A stretch of DNA of 64,000 nucleotides from Candidatus Brocadia sp. (GTDB lineage Bacteria; Planctomycetota; Brocadiia; Brocadiales; Brocadiaceae): positions 1-64,000 of the forward strand of contig WYAU01000097.1 in assembly GCA_011525665.1 (NCBI GenBank), given 5' to 3'. Of this stretch, positions 34,760 to 45,314 are shown piece after piece. The translations under genes were made by a program, and so were the position numbers. The first letter of the stretch is position 1. Every line of letters starts with the position of its first letter. The notes beneath the pieces were generated by a model. The model worked only from the letters and a program-made list of their open reading frames with translations, made no database searches and was not told the DNA's origin.

Positions 34760-37700
34760 TTATACAGGAGACCATGCCGCCTGATGTTTGAGCAATTTCC
34801 ATCTCCTCTTTATCTCTTCCTCCGCTTGCTTCATCAGCGTTGCTGCCACCTCCGGGTGGCTCGCCCTCAGCGACCGATAGCGGTTCTCATTATAGGCGTA
34901 TTCCTCAAAAGAAACGGATGGGTCTTTGCTGTCAAGGACAAGGGGGTTTTTCCCCTGCGCCTCGAGCAGTGGATTATAACGGAAGAGTGGCCAATAACCA
35001 CTTGCAACGGCCTTTTTCTGCTGTTCGATTCCCCTGCTCATGTCAATGCCGTGCGCAATACAGACCGAATAGGCGACGATGAGCGCCGGTCCGTTGTATG
35101 CCTCTGCCTCTGTAAATGCCCTGACTGTCTGGGCCATGTTTGCGCCAAACGCCACCTGAGCGACATACACCTTACCATAGGTTGCCATCATCAGGCCGAT
35201 ATTCTTTTTCGGTGTCCTCTTTCCGCCCGCCGCAAACTGGGCAATTGCCCCCAAAGGCGTAGCCTTGGACATTTGTCCGCCGGTATTCGAATAAACCTCG
35301 GTATCCATAATCAGAAGTTTTATGTTTTCTCCCGATGCCAGCACGTGGTCTACACCACCATAACCGATATCATAGCCCCACCCGTCACCCCCAATTGCCC
35401 ATACCGATTTCTTCACCAGGTAGTCAGCAATCGACAGGAGTCTCTTCGCATCTGGTGAGTTATCGTTTGAAAGCCTCTTTTTCAGTTTCTCCACGCTCAC
35501 CCTCTGCTTGTCAACTCCGTCCTGGCTGGACTGATCGGCATTTTTCAGGCATTCAAAGAGTTCCTTTGCGTCCGCATACGCAGGGATCCCGGCCAGCTTG
35601 TCCAGCAACTCAACAGCCTGAGAGTAAAACTTATCCATGGTCTGCCGCATACCCAGACCAAATTCGGCCGTATCTTCAAAGAGGGAGTTTGACCAGGCAG
35701 GCCCGCGGCCATCTGACCTCTTGGTGTAGGGAGTTGTTGGTAAATTCCCCCCGTAAATGGACGAACACCCCGTGGCATTGGCAAGAATCAGGCGGTCTCC
35801 AAATAGCTGGGTGAGCAGTTTTATGTAAGGAGTTTCGCCGCATCCGGCGCAGGCGCTGTGATATTCTATAAGCGGCTTTACAAACTGGCTTCCCTTTACG
35901 GAATTTGCGTTAAATTTCGAGGGATCCGTTTCGGGGAGGTCGAGGAAGAATTTGTAGTTCTGCGCCTCCCGATGGCGGAGCGGCTCCTGGAGCTTCATAT
36001 TGATGGCCTTGACGCCGGGAATCTTGTTCCCCTGTGCATCCTTTTTCTGGCCGGGACAGTTGAATACACAGGAACCACAACCGGTACAATCCTCAGGCGC
36101 TACCTGAACGGTAAACTTAAGCCCTTTCATTTCCTTTCCCGTTGCATCAACCGACTTGAAAGCCGGAGGTGCATCCTTGAGCAATGCAGGGTCATACGCC
36201 TTTATCCTGATGGTTGCATGCGGACAGACAAATGAGCACTGGCCGCACTGTATGCATGCATCAGGCTCCCACTCGGGTACGTGTACCCCGATATTCCTCT
36301 TTTCGTACTGGGTTGTCCCCGTTGGCCAGGTACCGTCAGCAGGTATGGCCGAAACGGGCAGGTAGTCTCCTTTGTTGGCAATCATTTTGGCTGTCACCTT
36401 TTTCACAAATTCAGGTGCATCATCAGGTACGGGCGAACGCATCCTGATTTTGCCGGTAACCCTGCCGGGCACCTTTACCTCCACAATATTCTGGAGCGCC
36501 CTATCAACGGAGGCGTAGTTCATTTTGACTATCTCATCGCCCTTCTTTTGATACGTCTTTTTAATCTCTGCCTTGATTGCGCTGAGGGCATCGTCTTTCG
36601 GAATAATCCCGGAGATGACAAAAAACGCGGTCTGCATAATGGTGTTGATCCTTGTTCCCAACCCGATCTCTTCGGCAAGGGAGATGGCATCGATAATATA
36701 AAACTTCATTTTTTTTGCAATGAGCTGTTCCTGCACCTCTATGGGCAGGCTGTCCCACACTTCGTCCTTACTACGGGAGGTGGTAAGCAAAAATATTGCC
36801 CCTTCCTCCGCATTGGATAACATATCGTATTTCTCAAGGAATGAAGGATTATGGCAGGCAATGAAATTTGCCTTTGAGACAAGGTACGGGTTCAGTATCT
36901 TTTCTTTTCCGAAGCGCAGGTGGGATACCGTTGTTGAACCCGATTTCTTCGAATCATACACAAAATATCCCTGTGCATAGTTATCCGTTTCAGTGCCGAT
37001 GATCTTGATGGTGTTCTTATTTGCACCTACCGTTCCATCAGCCCCCAGTCCATAAAATAATGCCCGGTAAGCCCCTTTCCCCTCTATCGTAAAGGATTCG
37101 TCATAATTCAGGCTGGTACCGGTAACATCATCGTTGATGCCAATGGTAAAGTGGTTTTTTGGCCTGCTCTGTGCTATATTGTCAAACACGGCCTTCACCA
37201 TGGCCGGGGTAAAATCCTTTGAACCGAGACCATAACGGCCTCCTGCAACAACCGGATAATCTCTGAATTTCGTCAGCCCCTTTTCCATTGCCTCACCAAT
37301 AGCCGTTCTGACGTCCAGATACAAAGGCTCACCAATTGCGCCGGGCTCCTTGGTGCGGTCGAGAACAGCGATTGCCTTTACACTTGCAGGTAAACTATCG
37401 GCAAAGGCAGTTATATCAAATGGCCTGTAAAGTCTTACCTGAATAAGCCCCAGCTTTTCTCCCTTTGCATTGAGCGTCTGGATGGTATTAAGCGCCGTTT
37501 CTCCGGCAGAACCCATAATGATGATAATACGTTCCGCGTCGGGTGAACCGGAGTAATCGAAGAGTTTATACTGACGGCCGGTAATTTTCGCAAATTTATC
37601 CATTGCCTTCTGCACAATGGCCGGAGTTGCCTGATAATATTTATTGACGGTTTCCCTGCCCTGAAAGTAGACGTCAGGGTTCTGTGAGGTACCGCGGATG

Positions 37701-38341
37701 CAGGGGTTGTCAGGAGTAAGCCCCCTCTTGCGGTGGGCTATAACCAGTTCGTCATCGATCATTGCCCGCATGTCGTCAAAAGAAACCTCCTCAATCTTCT
37801 GTACCTCATGGGACGTCCTGAATCCGTCAAAGAAGTGCATGAATGGTATCCTGGATTCCAAGGTAGACGCCTGGGCTATGAGGGCAAAATCCATCGCCTC
37901 CTGCACGTTTTTTGAACACACCATGGCAAAACCGGTAGACCGCACGGCCATCACGTCTGAGTGGTCGCCAAATATGGATAATCCCTGGCATGCCAGGGAA
38001 CGTGCGGTTATATGAAAGACTGTAGGGGTAAGTTCTCCGGCGATTTTAAACATGTTGGGGATAATTAACAGCAGCCCCTGTGATGCTGAAATCGTAGTAG
38101 CCAGGGCGCCGGTGGTAAGAGACCCGTGGACTGCTCCTGCAACGCCGGCTTCCGATTGCATCTGGCTTACCTTCGGCACCGATCCCCAGATATTTACCTC
38201 TCCCCCGGCCGACTTCGCATCGCATATCTCCGCGATGGGCGAAGAAGGCGTTATGGGGTAAATCGTAATAATCTCATTCGTAGCATGCACCACATGTGCG
38301 CATGCCGTACAGCCATCAACGGTTACCATCTTACGACTCAT
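34760..38341 (-). CDS. nifJ: Pyruvate:ferredoxin (flavodoxin) oxidoreductase, single chain
   Basis: This enzyme interconverts pyruvate plus CoA and acetyl-CoA plus CO2 with ferredoxin. Domains in order are the alpha-type pyrimidine-binding domain (IITIYPITPSSPIAE), a gamma domain, two [4Fe-4S] motifs (CIQCGQCSFVCPHA around residue 703 and CTGCGSCVFNCPGQ around 750), and a C-terminal thiamine diphosphate domain (SACAGCGETPYIKL, then GGDGWGYDIGYGG around 985). The ATG at 38341 follows AAGGAGAG; the frame is open 35 codons upstream without support. About 1193 residues is standard. It probably feeds acetyl-CoA into pyruvate for autotrophic growth, or the reverse. Confidence 0.95.
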   Translation of the reverse strand: MSRKMVTVDGCTACAHVVHATNEIITIYPITPSSPIAEICDAKSAGGEVNIWGSVPKVSQMQSEAGVAGAVHGSLTTGALATTISASQGLLLIIPNMFKIAGELTPTVFHITARSLACQGLSIFGDHSDVMAVRSTGFAMVCSKNVQEAMDFALIAQASTLESRIPFMHFFDGFRTSHEVQKIEEVSFDDMRAMIDDELVIAHRKRGLTPDNPCIRGTSQNPDVYFQGRETVNKYYQATPAIVQKAMDKFAKITGRQYKLFDYSGSPDAERIIIIMGSAGETALNTIQTLNAKGEKLGLIQVRLYRPFDITAFADSLPASVKAIAVLDRTKEPGAIGEPLYLDVRTAIGEAMEKGLTKFRDYPVVAGGRYGLGSKDFTPAMVKAVFDNIAQSRPKNHFTIGINDDVTGTSLNYDESFTIEGKGAYRALFYGLGADGTVGANKNTIKIIGTETDNYAQGYFVYDSKKSGSTTVSHLRFGKEKILNPYLVSKANFIACHNPSFLEKYDMLSNAEEGAIFLLTTSRSKDEVWDSLPIEVQEQLIAKKMKFYIIDAISLAEEIGLGTRINTIMQTAFFVISGIIPKDDALSAIKAEIKKTYQKKGDEIVKMNYASVDRALQNIVEVKVPGRVTGKIRMRSPVPDDAPEFVKKVTAKMIANKGDYLPVSAIPADGTWPTGTTQYEKRNIGVHVPEWEPDACIQCGQCSFVCPHATIRIKAYDPALLKDAPPAFKSVDATGKEMKGLKFTVQVAPEDCTGCGSCVFNCPGQKKDAQGNKIPGVKAINMKLQEPLRHREAQNYKFFLDLPETDPSKFNANSVKGSQFVKPLIEYHSACAGCGETPYIKLLTQLFGDRLILANATGCSSIYGGNLPTTPYTKRSDGRGPAWSNSLFEDTAEFGLGMRQTMDKFYSQAVELLDKLAGIPAYADAKELFECLKNADQSSQDGVDKQRVSVEKLKKRLSNDNSPDAKRLLSIADYLVKKSVWAIGGDGWGYDIGYGGVDHVLASGENIKLLIMDTEVYSNTGGQMSKATPLGAIAQFAAGGKRTPKKNIGLMMATYGKVYVAQVAFGANMAQTVRAFTEAEAYNGPALIVAYSVCIAHGIDMSRGIEQQKKAVASGYWPLFRYNPLLEAQGKNPLVLDSKDPSVSFEEYAYNENRYRSLRASHPEVAATLMKQAEEEIKRRWKLLKHQAAWSPV

Positions 38342-38563
38342 TTCTCTCTCCTTGCTGGTGTAAAAGAAAAACTGGGCCACAGAGACTGCAGAAAAAAGCG
38401 CAAAACCTTCATCGGGAATCCTTTTCCCCTCTGCTGTGTGCCTCACTGCCGGAATCTTTGATATCCGGCTTGATCCTTAGCATACCAGATTATACTGCGT
38501 TTTTCTACAGGAAATGGCATGCGATAATCTGGAGAAATACTAAGTGTTTCATTGGTAAGCGGA

Positions 38564-39049
38564 CTAATACTCTTCTAAATGATACCACTCCGCATTTTCA
38601 AGCCAGTTTTGAGGGCGCGAAACGAATTCAATTACGTTTTCCAGGATAAAGTAATGTTTCTTTTCTTCATCGGCTATCTTTGAAAATATCTCCTTTTGAG
38701 CCGGATTGACTGCTTCTCCTGCCTTTTCCAGATAAAATTTCCGGCTCTTCTCCTCAATCTCCTGGGCCTTTTTATAGAGTTCAATTTGCGAGATATTTAT
38801 ACCAATGGTATCATCCTCTTCTTTCATCTTTACGAAAATGTTTTTTGCGTTCAATAATATGCCGCTATCAAGCGCTTGAACTTTTTCATCATTTTTCATC
38901 TTCTGTAAAATAACGTAATGTTTTACTTCTGCGTCTGCAAGCATGACCAGTATCTTCTTGATTCCTGCATTGTTTATCTTCCGGGCTAAATCACGGTAAT
39001 AGTCCTCGCCATCTTTTTCCATCTGCATTGCATAATCATAGATATTCAT
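38564..39049 (-). CDS. Rubrerythrin/ferritin-like di-iron protein
   Basis: This is a 161-residue four-helix protein with ferritin-like carboxylate motifs: MEKDGEDYYRDLAR, DAEVKHYVIL, EIEEKSRKFYLEKA and ADEEKKHYFILE. It lacks the rubredoxin domain of full rubrerythrins. Such proteins bind a di-iron site and often reduce peroxide in anaerobes. It is a single gene between nifJ and gpsA; protection of the oxygen-sensitive oxidoreductase is a reasonable guess. Confidence 0.82.
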   Translation of the reverse strand: MNIYDYAMQMEKDGEDYYRDLARKINNAGIKKILVMLADAEVKHYVILQKMKNDEKVQALDSGILLNAKNIFVKMKEEDDTIGINISQIELYKKAQEIEEKSRKFYLEKAGEAVNPAQKEIFSKIADEEKKHYFILENVIEFVSRPQNWLENAEWYHLEEY

Positions 39050-39144
39050 TTTCGACCTCCTCTTTATTGGTTATAGGGAGTGTGACACAAGCGGAGATTC
39101 AGGATGTTAAAAAAGCATTATTTTGAAAAAACAGACAGATATTC

Positions 39145-40167
39145 TTAGATGAGTTCTTCCATCTCGGATTTGGGGGCACGCATCATGAGATTACTCACTG
39201 CCTCAAGGGGATTCTTGCCTGTGAAAAGCACGTTATAGATTTCTTTCGTGATGGGCATTTCCACGTTGAATTTATGGGAAAGCGCCAAAACGGATTTTGT
39301 TGTCCAGACACCTTCTGCGATCTGTTCCATCTTCTCCAGGATTTCCTGCAGCTTTTTTCCCTTACCAATTTGTTCGCCAACCCAGCGGTTTCTCCCGTAA
39401 GGGCTGATACAGGTCGTTATCAGGTCGCCCAGTCCGGTAAGGCCGGAGAAGGTACTTCTCTGTGCCCCCATAGCGATACCAAGGCGGCTGATTTCCACCA
39501 ATCCGCGCGAAATGAGGGCAGCCTTCGAATTATCGCCAAATTTCAGGCCGTCACAGATACCAGCGGCTATGGCAATCACGTTTTTCATTGCAGCACCTAA
39601 CTCGACACCTGTCGTGTCAGGATTTGTGTAAACCCGAAACCTGTCCGTGGTGAAAACTTCCTGGACGATTCGTGCCAGGTTTCCGTCTTTTGATGATGCA
39701 ACAATCGTTGTGGGTAATCCGCGTGCAACCTCTTCGGCATGACTGGGACCCAGAAGGAGGGAAATGGGGTGCGTTCCCAGCACATCGGCAATAACTTCAC
39801 TGGGCCGCATAAGTGTGTTATTTTCAATTCCCTTGGTAACACTGACGATCGGTATTTCGTAAACGAAGATGTCTTTCAATTTTGCAAGCACGGAACGCAG
39901 ATACGGCGTTGGGGTGGCGGAAACGATGAATTGTGCATCCATTAATTTATCGGAGATCTCTGCGGTGATGCCTACGCCTTCCGGAATGGAGATACCCTTT
40001 AAAAACTTAACGTTTTCTCTTTTTTCGCTCAGATACGCCACATATGAGGCATCGGCGCCCCACAGGGTAACTTCATAGCCCTTTTTATATAGCAGAATGG
40101 CAAGCGTGGTTCCCCATCCCCCGTTGCCAATAACCGTTATTTTTTTTATGAATGGCTTCAAAGTCAT
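39145..40167 (-). CDS. gpsA: Glycerol-3-phosphate dehydrogenase [NAD(P)+]
   Basis: GpsA makes sn-glycerol-3-phosphate for phospholipids. The nucleotide-binding start is KITVIGNGGWGTTLAILL. SVTKGIENNTLMRPSEVI, LLGPSHAEEVARGLPTT, the catalytic-lysine block GAAMKNVIAIAAG and the LTGLGDLITTC block are present. The 340 residues match the family. Confidence 0.95.
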   Translation of the reverse strand: MTLKPFIKKITVIGNGGWGTTLAILLYKKGYEVTLWGADASYVAYLSEKRENVKFLKGISIPEGVGITAEISDKLMDAQFIVSATPTPYLRSVLAKLKDIFVYEIPIVSVTKGIENNTLMRPSEVIADVLGTHPISLLLGPSHAEEVARGLPTTIVASSKDGNLARIVQEVFTTDRFRVYTNPDTTGVELGAAMKNVIAIAAGICDGLKFGDNSKAALISRGLVEISRLGIAMGAQRSTFSGLTGLGDLITTCISPYGRNRWVGEQIGKGKKLQEILEKMEQIAEGVWTTKSVLALSHKFNVEMPITKEIYNVLFTGKNPLEAVSNLMMRAPKSEMEELI

Positions 40168-40183
40168 TTTTCACGTCAAGGTA

Positions 40184-40213
40184 TAAAAAACAGGGCTGGA
40201 TTGCTCCAGCCCT
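40184..40213 (-). terminator. Intrinsic terminator, minus strand
   Basis: AGGGCTGGA (40192-40200) and TCCAGCCCT (40205-40213) form a nine-base stem followed, on the minus strand, by GTTTTTT. It lies about 265 bases after the glyA stop and just before gpsA. The intervening bases 40214-40478 hold no gene that I can see. Confidence 0.7.
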
Positions 40214-40478
40214 TACATATTTCTTGATAAAAACTGCTGATACTACAGATGTGCACAGGAAAGACCTCAAAAGCAGGCAATCTACCGCAATTTTTTTCTC
40301 TGTGGTTTTGCAGTTTTCTTGTGGAATTCCGGCAAACCTATTCCAAAATGCAAACAGCCTGAGACAGATTAAATCAGGCCTTTGACGAATTTTTTCATGG
40401 CGGGTGAAGGATCTCTTCGCTCTGCAAACCGCTTAAATAAAATGAAAATTTCCCTGCGGTAAATTTATCTTCCCGGCG

Positions 40479-41738
40479 CTATTTTGCAACCTGGTATGTT
40501 TCTGCCTCATATAACGGATATGCTGAACAGAGTTCCCGCACCGTTTCCCGAACTGCGTCTTTAACCCTGGCATCATTTGGCTGTGAAAGGACTTTGTCAA
40601 TACACTCCGCTATTTTAATGGCCTCCGCTTCTTTCATGCCCCGTGAGGTTACTGTTGGTGTTCCAATGCGAATGCCGCTCGGTTCGTTTGCGCCTCTTTC
40701 GTCGTAAGGAATCGTATTCCTGTTCAGGATAATATTTACTGTTTCCAGCAATTCCTGGGCTTCTTTCCCCGTAATGCCTTTATTGCGTAAGTCGATCAAA
40801 AAGAGATGATTTTCCGTTCCGCCCGATACGAGATTATATCCCCTTTTTACAAATTCCTGAGCCATTGCTTTTGCGTTTTTTACCGTTTGTCGCTGACACT
40901 GTTTGAATTCTTCCGTCATTGCCTCTTTAAACGCCACAGCTTTTGCTGCGATGATGTGCATGAAAGGGCCGCCCTGAATGCCGGGAAAGACCACCGAGTC
41001 GATCTGTTTTGCATATTTTGATTTGCATAAGACCAGACCGCCCCTGGGTCCCCGGAGTGTTTTGTGGGTTGTTGTCGTGACAAAATCTGCATAAGGAACG
41101 GGGCTGGGATGCACACCGCCGACGATGAGTCCTGCGATATGAGCAATATCAGCCATAAAGTAGGCCCCAACCTCATCTGCAATTTTTTTGAAGCGCGGGA
41201 AGTCGAGTATCCTGGGGTATGCGCTTGCACCCGCAATAATCATATGGGGCTTCGTTTTCAGGGCAATGTCACGTACGGCATCATAATCGATGTATCCGGT
41301 TTCTTTTTTTACACCATAGTGGGTAATCTCATACAGCATCCCGGAGAAATTCTTTTTAAATCCATGGGTAAGATGTCCGCCGTGTGACAAATCCATACCT
41401 AAAATGCGGTCTCCTGGTTTTAGCACTGCAAAACAAACAGCCATATTGGCCTGTGACCCTGCGTGTGGCTGTACGTTGGCATGTTCTGCCCCGAAGATTT
41501 GTTTTGCCCGTTCAATTGCCAGTGTTTCTACAGTATCTACATTTCCACAGCCGGCATACCATCTTTTCCCTGAATAACCTTCTGCATATTTGTTGGTCAT
41601 GGAAGAGCCCTGTGCCTCTTGCACTGCGGGACTGCAGGTATTTTCCGATGCAATCAGATCGATGGTGTTTTGTTGCCTTTCCGATTCTTCCTGTATAGCC
41701 CTCCATACTTCGGGGTCGTCATTCTTTAATATAATCAT
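40479..41738 (-). CDS. glyA: Serine hydroxymethyltransferase
   Basis: GlyA interconverts serine and glycine with tetrahydrofolate, supplying one-carbon units. The PLP lysine lies in [15 protein letters not shown]. The N-terminal [16 protein letters not shown], then [16 protein letters not shown], and [13 protein letters not shown] are typical. The 419 residues are full length. Confidence 0.96.
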   Translation of the reverse strand: MIILKNDDPEVWRAIQEESERQQNTIDLIASENTCSPAVQEAQGSSMTNKYAEGYSGKRWYAGCGNVDTVETLAIERAKQIFGAEHANVQPHAGSQANMAVCFAVLKPGDRILGMDLSHGGHLTHGFKKNFSGMLYEITHYGVKKETGYIDYDAVRDIALKTKPHMIIAGASAYPRILDFPRFKKIADEVGAYFMADIAHIAGLIVGGVHPSPVPYADFVTTTTHKTLRGPRGGLVLCKSKYAKQIDSVVFPGIQGGPFMHIIAAKAVAFKEAMTEEFKQCQRQTVKNAKAMAQEFVKRGYNLVSGGTENHLFLIDLRNKGITGKEAQELLETVNIILNRNTIPYDERGANEPSGIRIGTPTVTSRGMKEAEAIKIAECIDKVLSQPNDARVKDAVRETVRELCSAYPLYEAETYQVAK

Positions 41739-41845
41739 GGTTTTGTATTGTCCTTAAAAAGTATGATTAAATTATGAAGCACCGGCTTGCATAGCCGGCG
41801 CTGAAATGCTTCTGCGCAACGAACGCCGTCAAAATCTCTGCGGGG

Positions 41846-42953
41846 TTAGTAGGTTTTTGCCAATCTCCATTTCAGATATGCTTCCATAAACTCATCGATT
41901 TCACCATCCAGCACCGCCTGGGTATTTCCTGTTTCCTTGCCGGTACGTAAATCCTTGACGAGTGAGTATGGCTGTAATACATAGGATCTGATTTGATGTC
42001 CCCATGCGATTTCTCCCTTCTCATCGTAAGCGGCGGAGAGTTCTTTCTCTCTTTCCTTTTCTTTTATCTGATACATCTTTGCCTTTAACATGCTCAGTGC
42101 CATCCGTCGATTCTGATGCTGTGAACGCTCACTCTGACATTGTACGACAATCCCGGTAGGGATATGGGTAAGACGAACGGCCGACGAAGTCTTGTTTACG
42201 TGCTGTCCACCGGCTCCGGATGCACGATAGGTATCCACCCGCAATTCATTTTCGTTAATTTCGATCTCTTCTTCCTCTTCAATTTCCGGCAGTACATCGA
42301 CAGCGGCAAACGAGGTGTGTCTCCGCGCATTTGCATCAAAGGGAGAGATTCGCACCAAACGATGCACCCCGATTTCAGATTTCAAATACCCGTAAACATA
42401 GTCGCCCTTTATAAGGGTGGTGATTCTTTTGATCCCTGCCTCTTCGCCGGGTAATACGTCAATGAGGGAAAGCGCATATCCGCTTTTTTCAACCCAGCGA
42501 CTATACATACGGAATAACATAGATACCCAATCGCATGACTCTGTCCCCCCTGCTCCCGCATAAATGCTCAGATAGGCGCTGCAGTGGTCGTGGGGTTCGC
42601 TCAGCATCGTACGCAATTCAAACTTTTCAAGCTTTTGGGTGAAGGACTTAATATCTCCGGCAACTTCAGCCTCGGCCTGTTCATCTTGCTCTTCTTCCGC
42701 AAGTATTGACAAACACTCAATGTCATCCATTGTCTTTTGTAATTCATGAAGAGGCAAAATAATCCCTTTGAGTGATTTTAACTTCCTGATTGTTTGCAGG
42801 GCATTATCCTTGTTTTCCCAAAAATTTGGCGAAGAGAATTGTTCTTCTAAGGCTGAAAGCTCTTTTTTTTTGTTCTCCAGGTCAAAGAGAGTCCCTGAGG
42901 TGAAGCAAACGCTCTCGGAGGGGAGTTAATTCTTTTGCTCTATTGCCAACCAT
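41846..42953 (-). CDS. prfB: Peptide chain release factor 2, programmed +1 frameshift
   Basis: RF2 releases peptides at UGA and UAA. Translation starts at ATG 42953 (MVGNRAKELTPLRERLLHLRDSL) and meets CTT TGA C at 42887-42881. A +1 slip at CTT skips base 42884 and continues DLENKKKELSALEEQ. An AGGGA shortly upstream can act as the internal stimulatory ribosome site. The shifted frame holds the recognition tripeptide in ISPFDANARRHTSF and the catalytic GAGGQHVNKTSSAVRL. Joined segments 42953-42885 and 42883-41846 give 368 residues, typical RF2. The in-frame UGA provides classic autoregulation by RF2 level. Confidence 0.95.
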
Positions 42954-43174
42954 AATTACATCGCCTTAACTGTTCTTGTTAGAATTTTATCTGAGGCCAC
43001 TCGATTGAGGAATTTGCCTTAAGGTATCAAAAAAGAGGCTGTCTGCCGTGCTTTAGTGGAGATTTTTATTGGATAACTTCTTCATGAGATACCACTCTGA
43101 AAAAAAGAAAATTCTCGCTCTAATCGCAAAATTATAAATTATCAAATATGTATCTGTCAATACAGAATTTGGAA

Positions 43175-43203
43175 TTGACTTGGGTGGAAAATATCCTTAT
43201 CAT
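43175..43203 (+). promoter_or_regulatory. Promoter of rsmD-ispE-spoVG
   Basis: TTGACT (43175-43180), a 17-base spacer and TATCAT (43198-43203) lie in the 379-base gap between divergent prfB and rsmD. The rest of the gap shows no gene. Confidence 0.55.
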
Positions 43204-43332
43204 GTTTTCTATGCGTGGTTAGTGGCATTTATAGAACGCGGCATGGTTGACGGCGGCAGGGGAAACTGCCATGGCGGTCTCGTCGAGACGCTTTATAAGC
43301 GATAAAGACCGGGGTCACAAAAGAGTGCGATT

Positions 43333-43929
43333 GTGCGTGTAATTGCTGGCAGTGCAAGGGGCGTATATCTCAGTTCAGTAAAAGGAAGATCGACAAGACC
43401 AATACCGGACAGGATAAAAGGATCGTTGTTCAATATCCTTGCAGATGTTATTCCAGGGGGAGGCGTTCTCGATCTGTTTGCCGGTACGGGTGCAATGGGG
43501 ATAGAGGCATTAAGCCGGGGGGCAAAGTCTTGTGTTTTTGTTGAAAACGATGGGTCGGCTATTCAGGTTATAAAAAAAAATCTTGAGGCGACCAGGCTCC
43601 AGGACAAGGCGCTGGTCTTAAAATTCGATGTGTTTGAAATTGTCCCTTACCTTGTGAAAAAAAACATCGAAGCCGATCTCGTGCTTGCCAGCCCACCCTA
43701 TCCTCTCCTCGAACAAAGTTCATATAGAAACAAGATTTTAATCTTGTTCTCGTCCTTATGCAGCAGGTACATTGTGCAGCCGGAGGGTATCATGATATTG
43801 CAGCATCGAAAGAAAGACCGGGAGATGTCTTTGGATGATTTTTCTCTGGAGTTGTTTGATACGCGAATTTATGGCGACACGCAACTGTCTTTTTTTAAAA
43901 ATACCGGGAAGCGGGACGGTTCGTTATGA
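43333..43929 (+). CDS. rsmD: 16S rRNA (guanine-966-N2)-methyltransferase
   Basis: This is a class I SAM-dependent methyltransferase. It starts with GTG: MRVIAGSARGVYLSS and the usual RPIPDRIKGSLFNIL. The SAM motif VLDLFAGTGAMGIEALSRGA is clear. The catalytic motif IV, usually DPPY/DPPF in RsmD, is ASPPYPLL here, so the first residue differs. The 198 residues fit. It overlaps ispE by four bases. Confidence 0.88.
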   Translation: MRVIAGSARGVYLSSVKGRSTRPIPDRIKGSLFNILADVIPGGGVLDLFAGTGAMGIEALSRGAKSCVFVENDGSAIQVIKKNLEATRLQDKALVLKFDVFEIVPYLVKKNIEADLVLASPPYPLLEQSSYRNKILILFSSLCSRYIVQPEGIMILQHRKKDREMSLDDFSLELFDTRIYGDTQLSFFKNTGKRDGSL

Positions 43930-44816
43930 AATACCGGGAAGAAGGAGGAAAAATAAAAATTGCAGCGCCTGCCAAGATTAACCTGTTTCTTGAGATATTG
44001 GGTAAACGTCCGGATGGTTATCATGAAATTGAAACGGTTATGCAGGAGGTTAGTTTGTGCGATTATATATATATGGAAAACCGAGACGGGGGTATTGAAT
44101 TTACCTGCTCAAATCCAAAACTTCCTGCCGGTGAGGACAATCTTGTTTTAAAAGCTGTCCGTTTCTTTCAGAAAGAATCAAAGATTTTCCGCGGGGTGAA
44201 AATCCATTTGGAAAAAAGAATACCCGTGGGGGCCGGACTTGGTGGAGGAAGCAGCGACGCTGTGGCCACTCTGTCCGGATTGAATAAGATGTGGCATGTT
44301 GGGTATGATGAAAAAAAATTAATGTCGCTGGCTGAAAAATTAGGTTCTGACACTTCATTTTTTGTTTCCGGAAATACAGCGATATGCAGAGGAAGGGGGG
44401 AGGCGGTAACCCCTTACCCTTTACATGTAAAGTATAATTATATAATAATTTATCCACGGTTTGAGGTGGGCACTGCTGCGGTGTATAAAAATTTTAAAAT
44501 TGTCTTGACAAAAAATTTAAAAGATGTTAGTTTTTTCCTGCAAGCTTTATCGTCAGGGAATCCTGAGAAATTGGGGGTTTCTTTACATAACCGTCTGGAA
44601 GAAGTGGTTTTTCGACTCTATCCGGGCATTGAAAAAATTAAAAAAACATTGGCAACGTATGGTTTTTGCGGAGTACTTTTATCAGGAAGCGGGTCGGCTT
44701 TATATGGTTTGTGCAAAGGGGAGAGCGATTCTGAGGAAATTGAAAAACAAATAAAGATGCTTGATATTGGCGATGTGTTTGTGGTAACCAACGATTTCAA
44801 TGGCAATGCTAAGTGA
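43926..44816 (+). CDS. ispE: 4-diphosphocytidyl-2-C-methyl-D-erythritol kinase
   Basis: IspE is the kinase of the non-mevalonate isoprenoid pathway. It is a GHMP kinase: the N-terminal [20 protein letters not shown], the ATP loop [17 protein letters not shown] around residue 100, and the C-terminal [15 protein letters not shown]. The 296 residues are normal. It is coupled to rsmD by overlap and followed 19 bases later by spoVG, an ispE-spoVG order known from other bacteria such as Bacillus. Confidence 0.94.
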   Translation: MKYREEGGKIKIAAPAKINLFLEILGKRPDGYHEIETVMQEVSLCDYIYMENRDGGIEFTCSNPKLPAGEDNLVLKAVRFFQKESKIFRGVKIHLEKRIPVGAGLGGGSSDAVATLSGLNKMWHVGYDEKKLMSLAEKLGSDTSFFVSGNTAICRGRGEAVTPYPLHVKYNYIIIYPRFEVGTAAVYKNFKIVLTKNLKDVSFFLQALSSGNPEKLGVSLHNRLEEVVFRLYPGIEKIKKTLATYGFCGVLLSGSGSALYGLCKGESDSEEIEKQIKMLDIGDVFVVTNDFNGNAK

Positions 44817-44835
44817 ACGGAAGGGGGAGAAGGTC

Positions 44836-45300
44836 GTGAATATTACCGAGGTCAGGGTAAAATTAACAGAAGCTAAGAAAAACAGATTGCAGGCATTTTG
44901 CAGTATTACGATAGATGATGATTTTGTCGTAAGGGATCTGAAGGTTATCGAAGGACACAAAGGGGCGTTTGTAGCGATGCCCAGCCGAAAACTCACGGAC
45001 AGATGCCCAAAGTGTGGTGGCAAGAATCATTTAATGGCGCAGTATTGTAATGATTGTGGCACTAAATTGAACGAAAAGCGCGCATCCAAAGGTGCCGGCA
45101 GATTAAAGCTGCATGCGGATACAGCCCATCCGATAAATTCGCGTTGCAGAGAACAGATACAAGAAAAAGTGCTTACCGCTTATCGGGAAGAGGTAGAGAA
45201 ATCCAAAAAACCCGGCTATAAACCTCCAAAATATGAAGATATGGAAGATGTTGATTTTGAAGACCTGGAAGACTTGGAATCGGAAAAAAGCGATACCTAA
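44836..45300 (+). CDS. spoVG: SpoVG-family regulator with inserted zinc ribbon
   Basis: SpoVG proteins bind nucleic acids and affect division and gene expression. The N-terminal half [19 protein letters not shown], then [20 protein letters not shown], and the later [20 protein letters not shown] are the SpoVG core. Between them lies [20 protein letters not shown], a four-cysteine zinc ribbon that splits the core. A long acidic tail ([19 protein letters not shown]) follows. I chose GTG 44836 behind GGGGGAG; the ATG at 44800 overlaps ispE. At 154 residues it is far longer than the 85-100 usual. Confidence 0.87.
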   Translation: MNITEVRVKLTEAKKNRLQAFCSITIDDDFVVRDLKVIEGHKGAFVAMPSRKLTDRCPKCGGKNHLMAQYCNDCGTKLNEKRASKGAGRLKLHADTAHPINSRCREQIQEKVLTAYREEVEKSKKPGYKPPKYEDMEDVDFEDLEDLESEKSDT

Positions 45301-45314
45301 AAGTATGCTTTTTT
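45284..45314 (+). terminator. Intrinsic terminator overlapping the spoVG stop
   Basis: AAAAAAGC (45284-45291) plus ATAC (45293-45296) pair with GTAT plus GCTTTTTT (45303-45314), giving a stem ending in a T run. The stop codon lies in the loop. A second hairpin GCGATAC/GTATCGC follows at 45432-45452. Confidence 0.6.

Noticed and set aside
34476-34802. 108-residue minus-strand frame between nifJ and aqp
   Set aside because: It starts inside the nifJ 3' end, lacks a ribosome site and has no family resemblance.
42882-42884. In-frame TGA in prfB as a pseudogene sign
   Set aside because: It is the conserved RF2 autoregulatory frameshift site, CTT TGA C.
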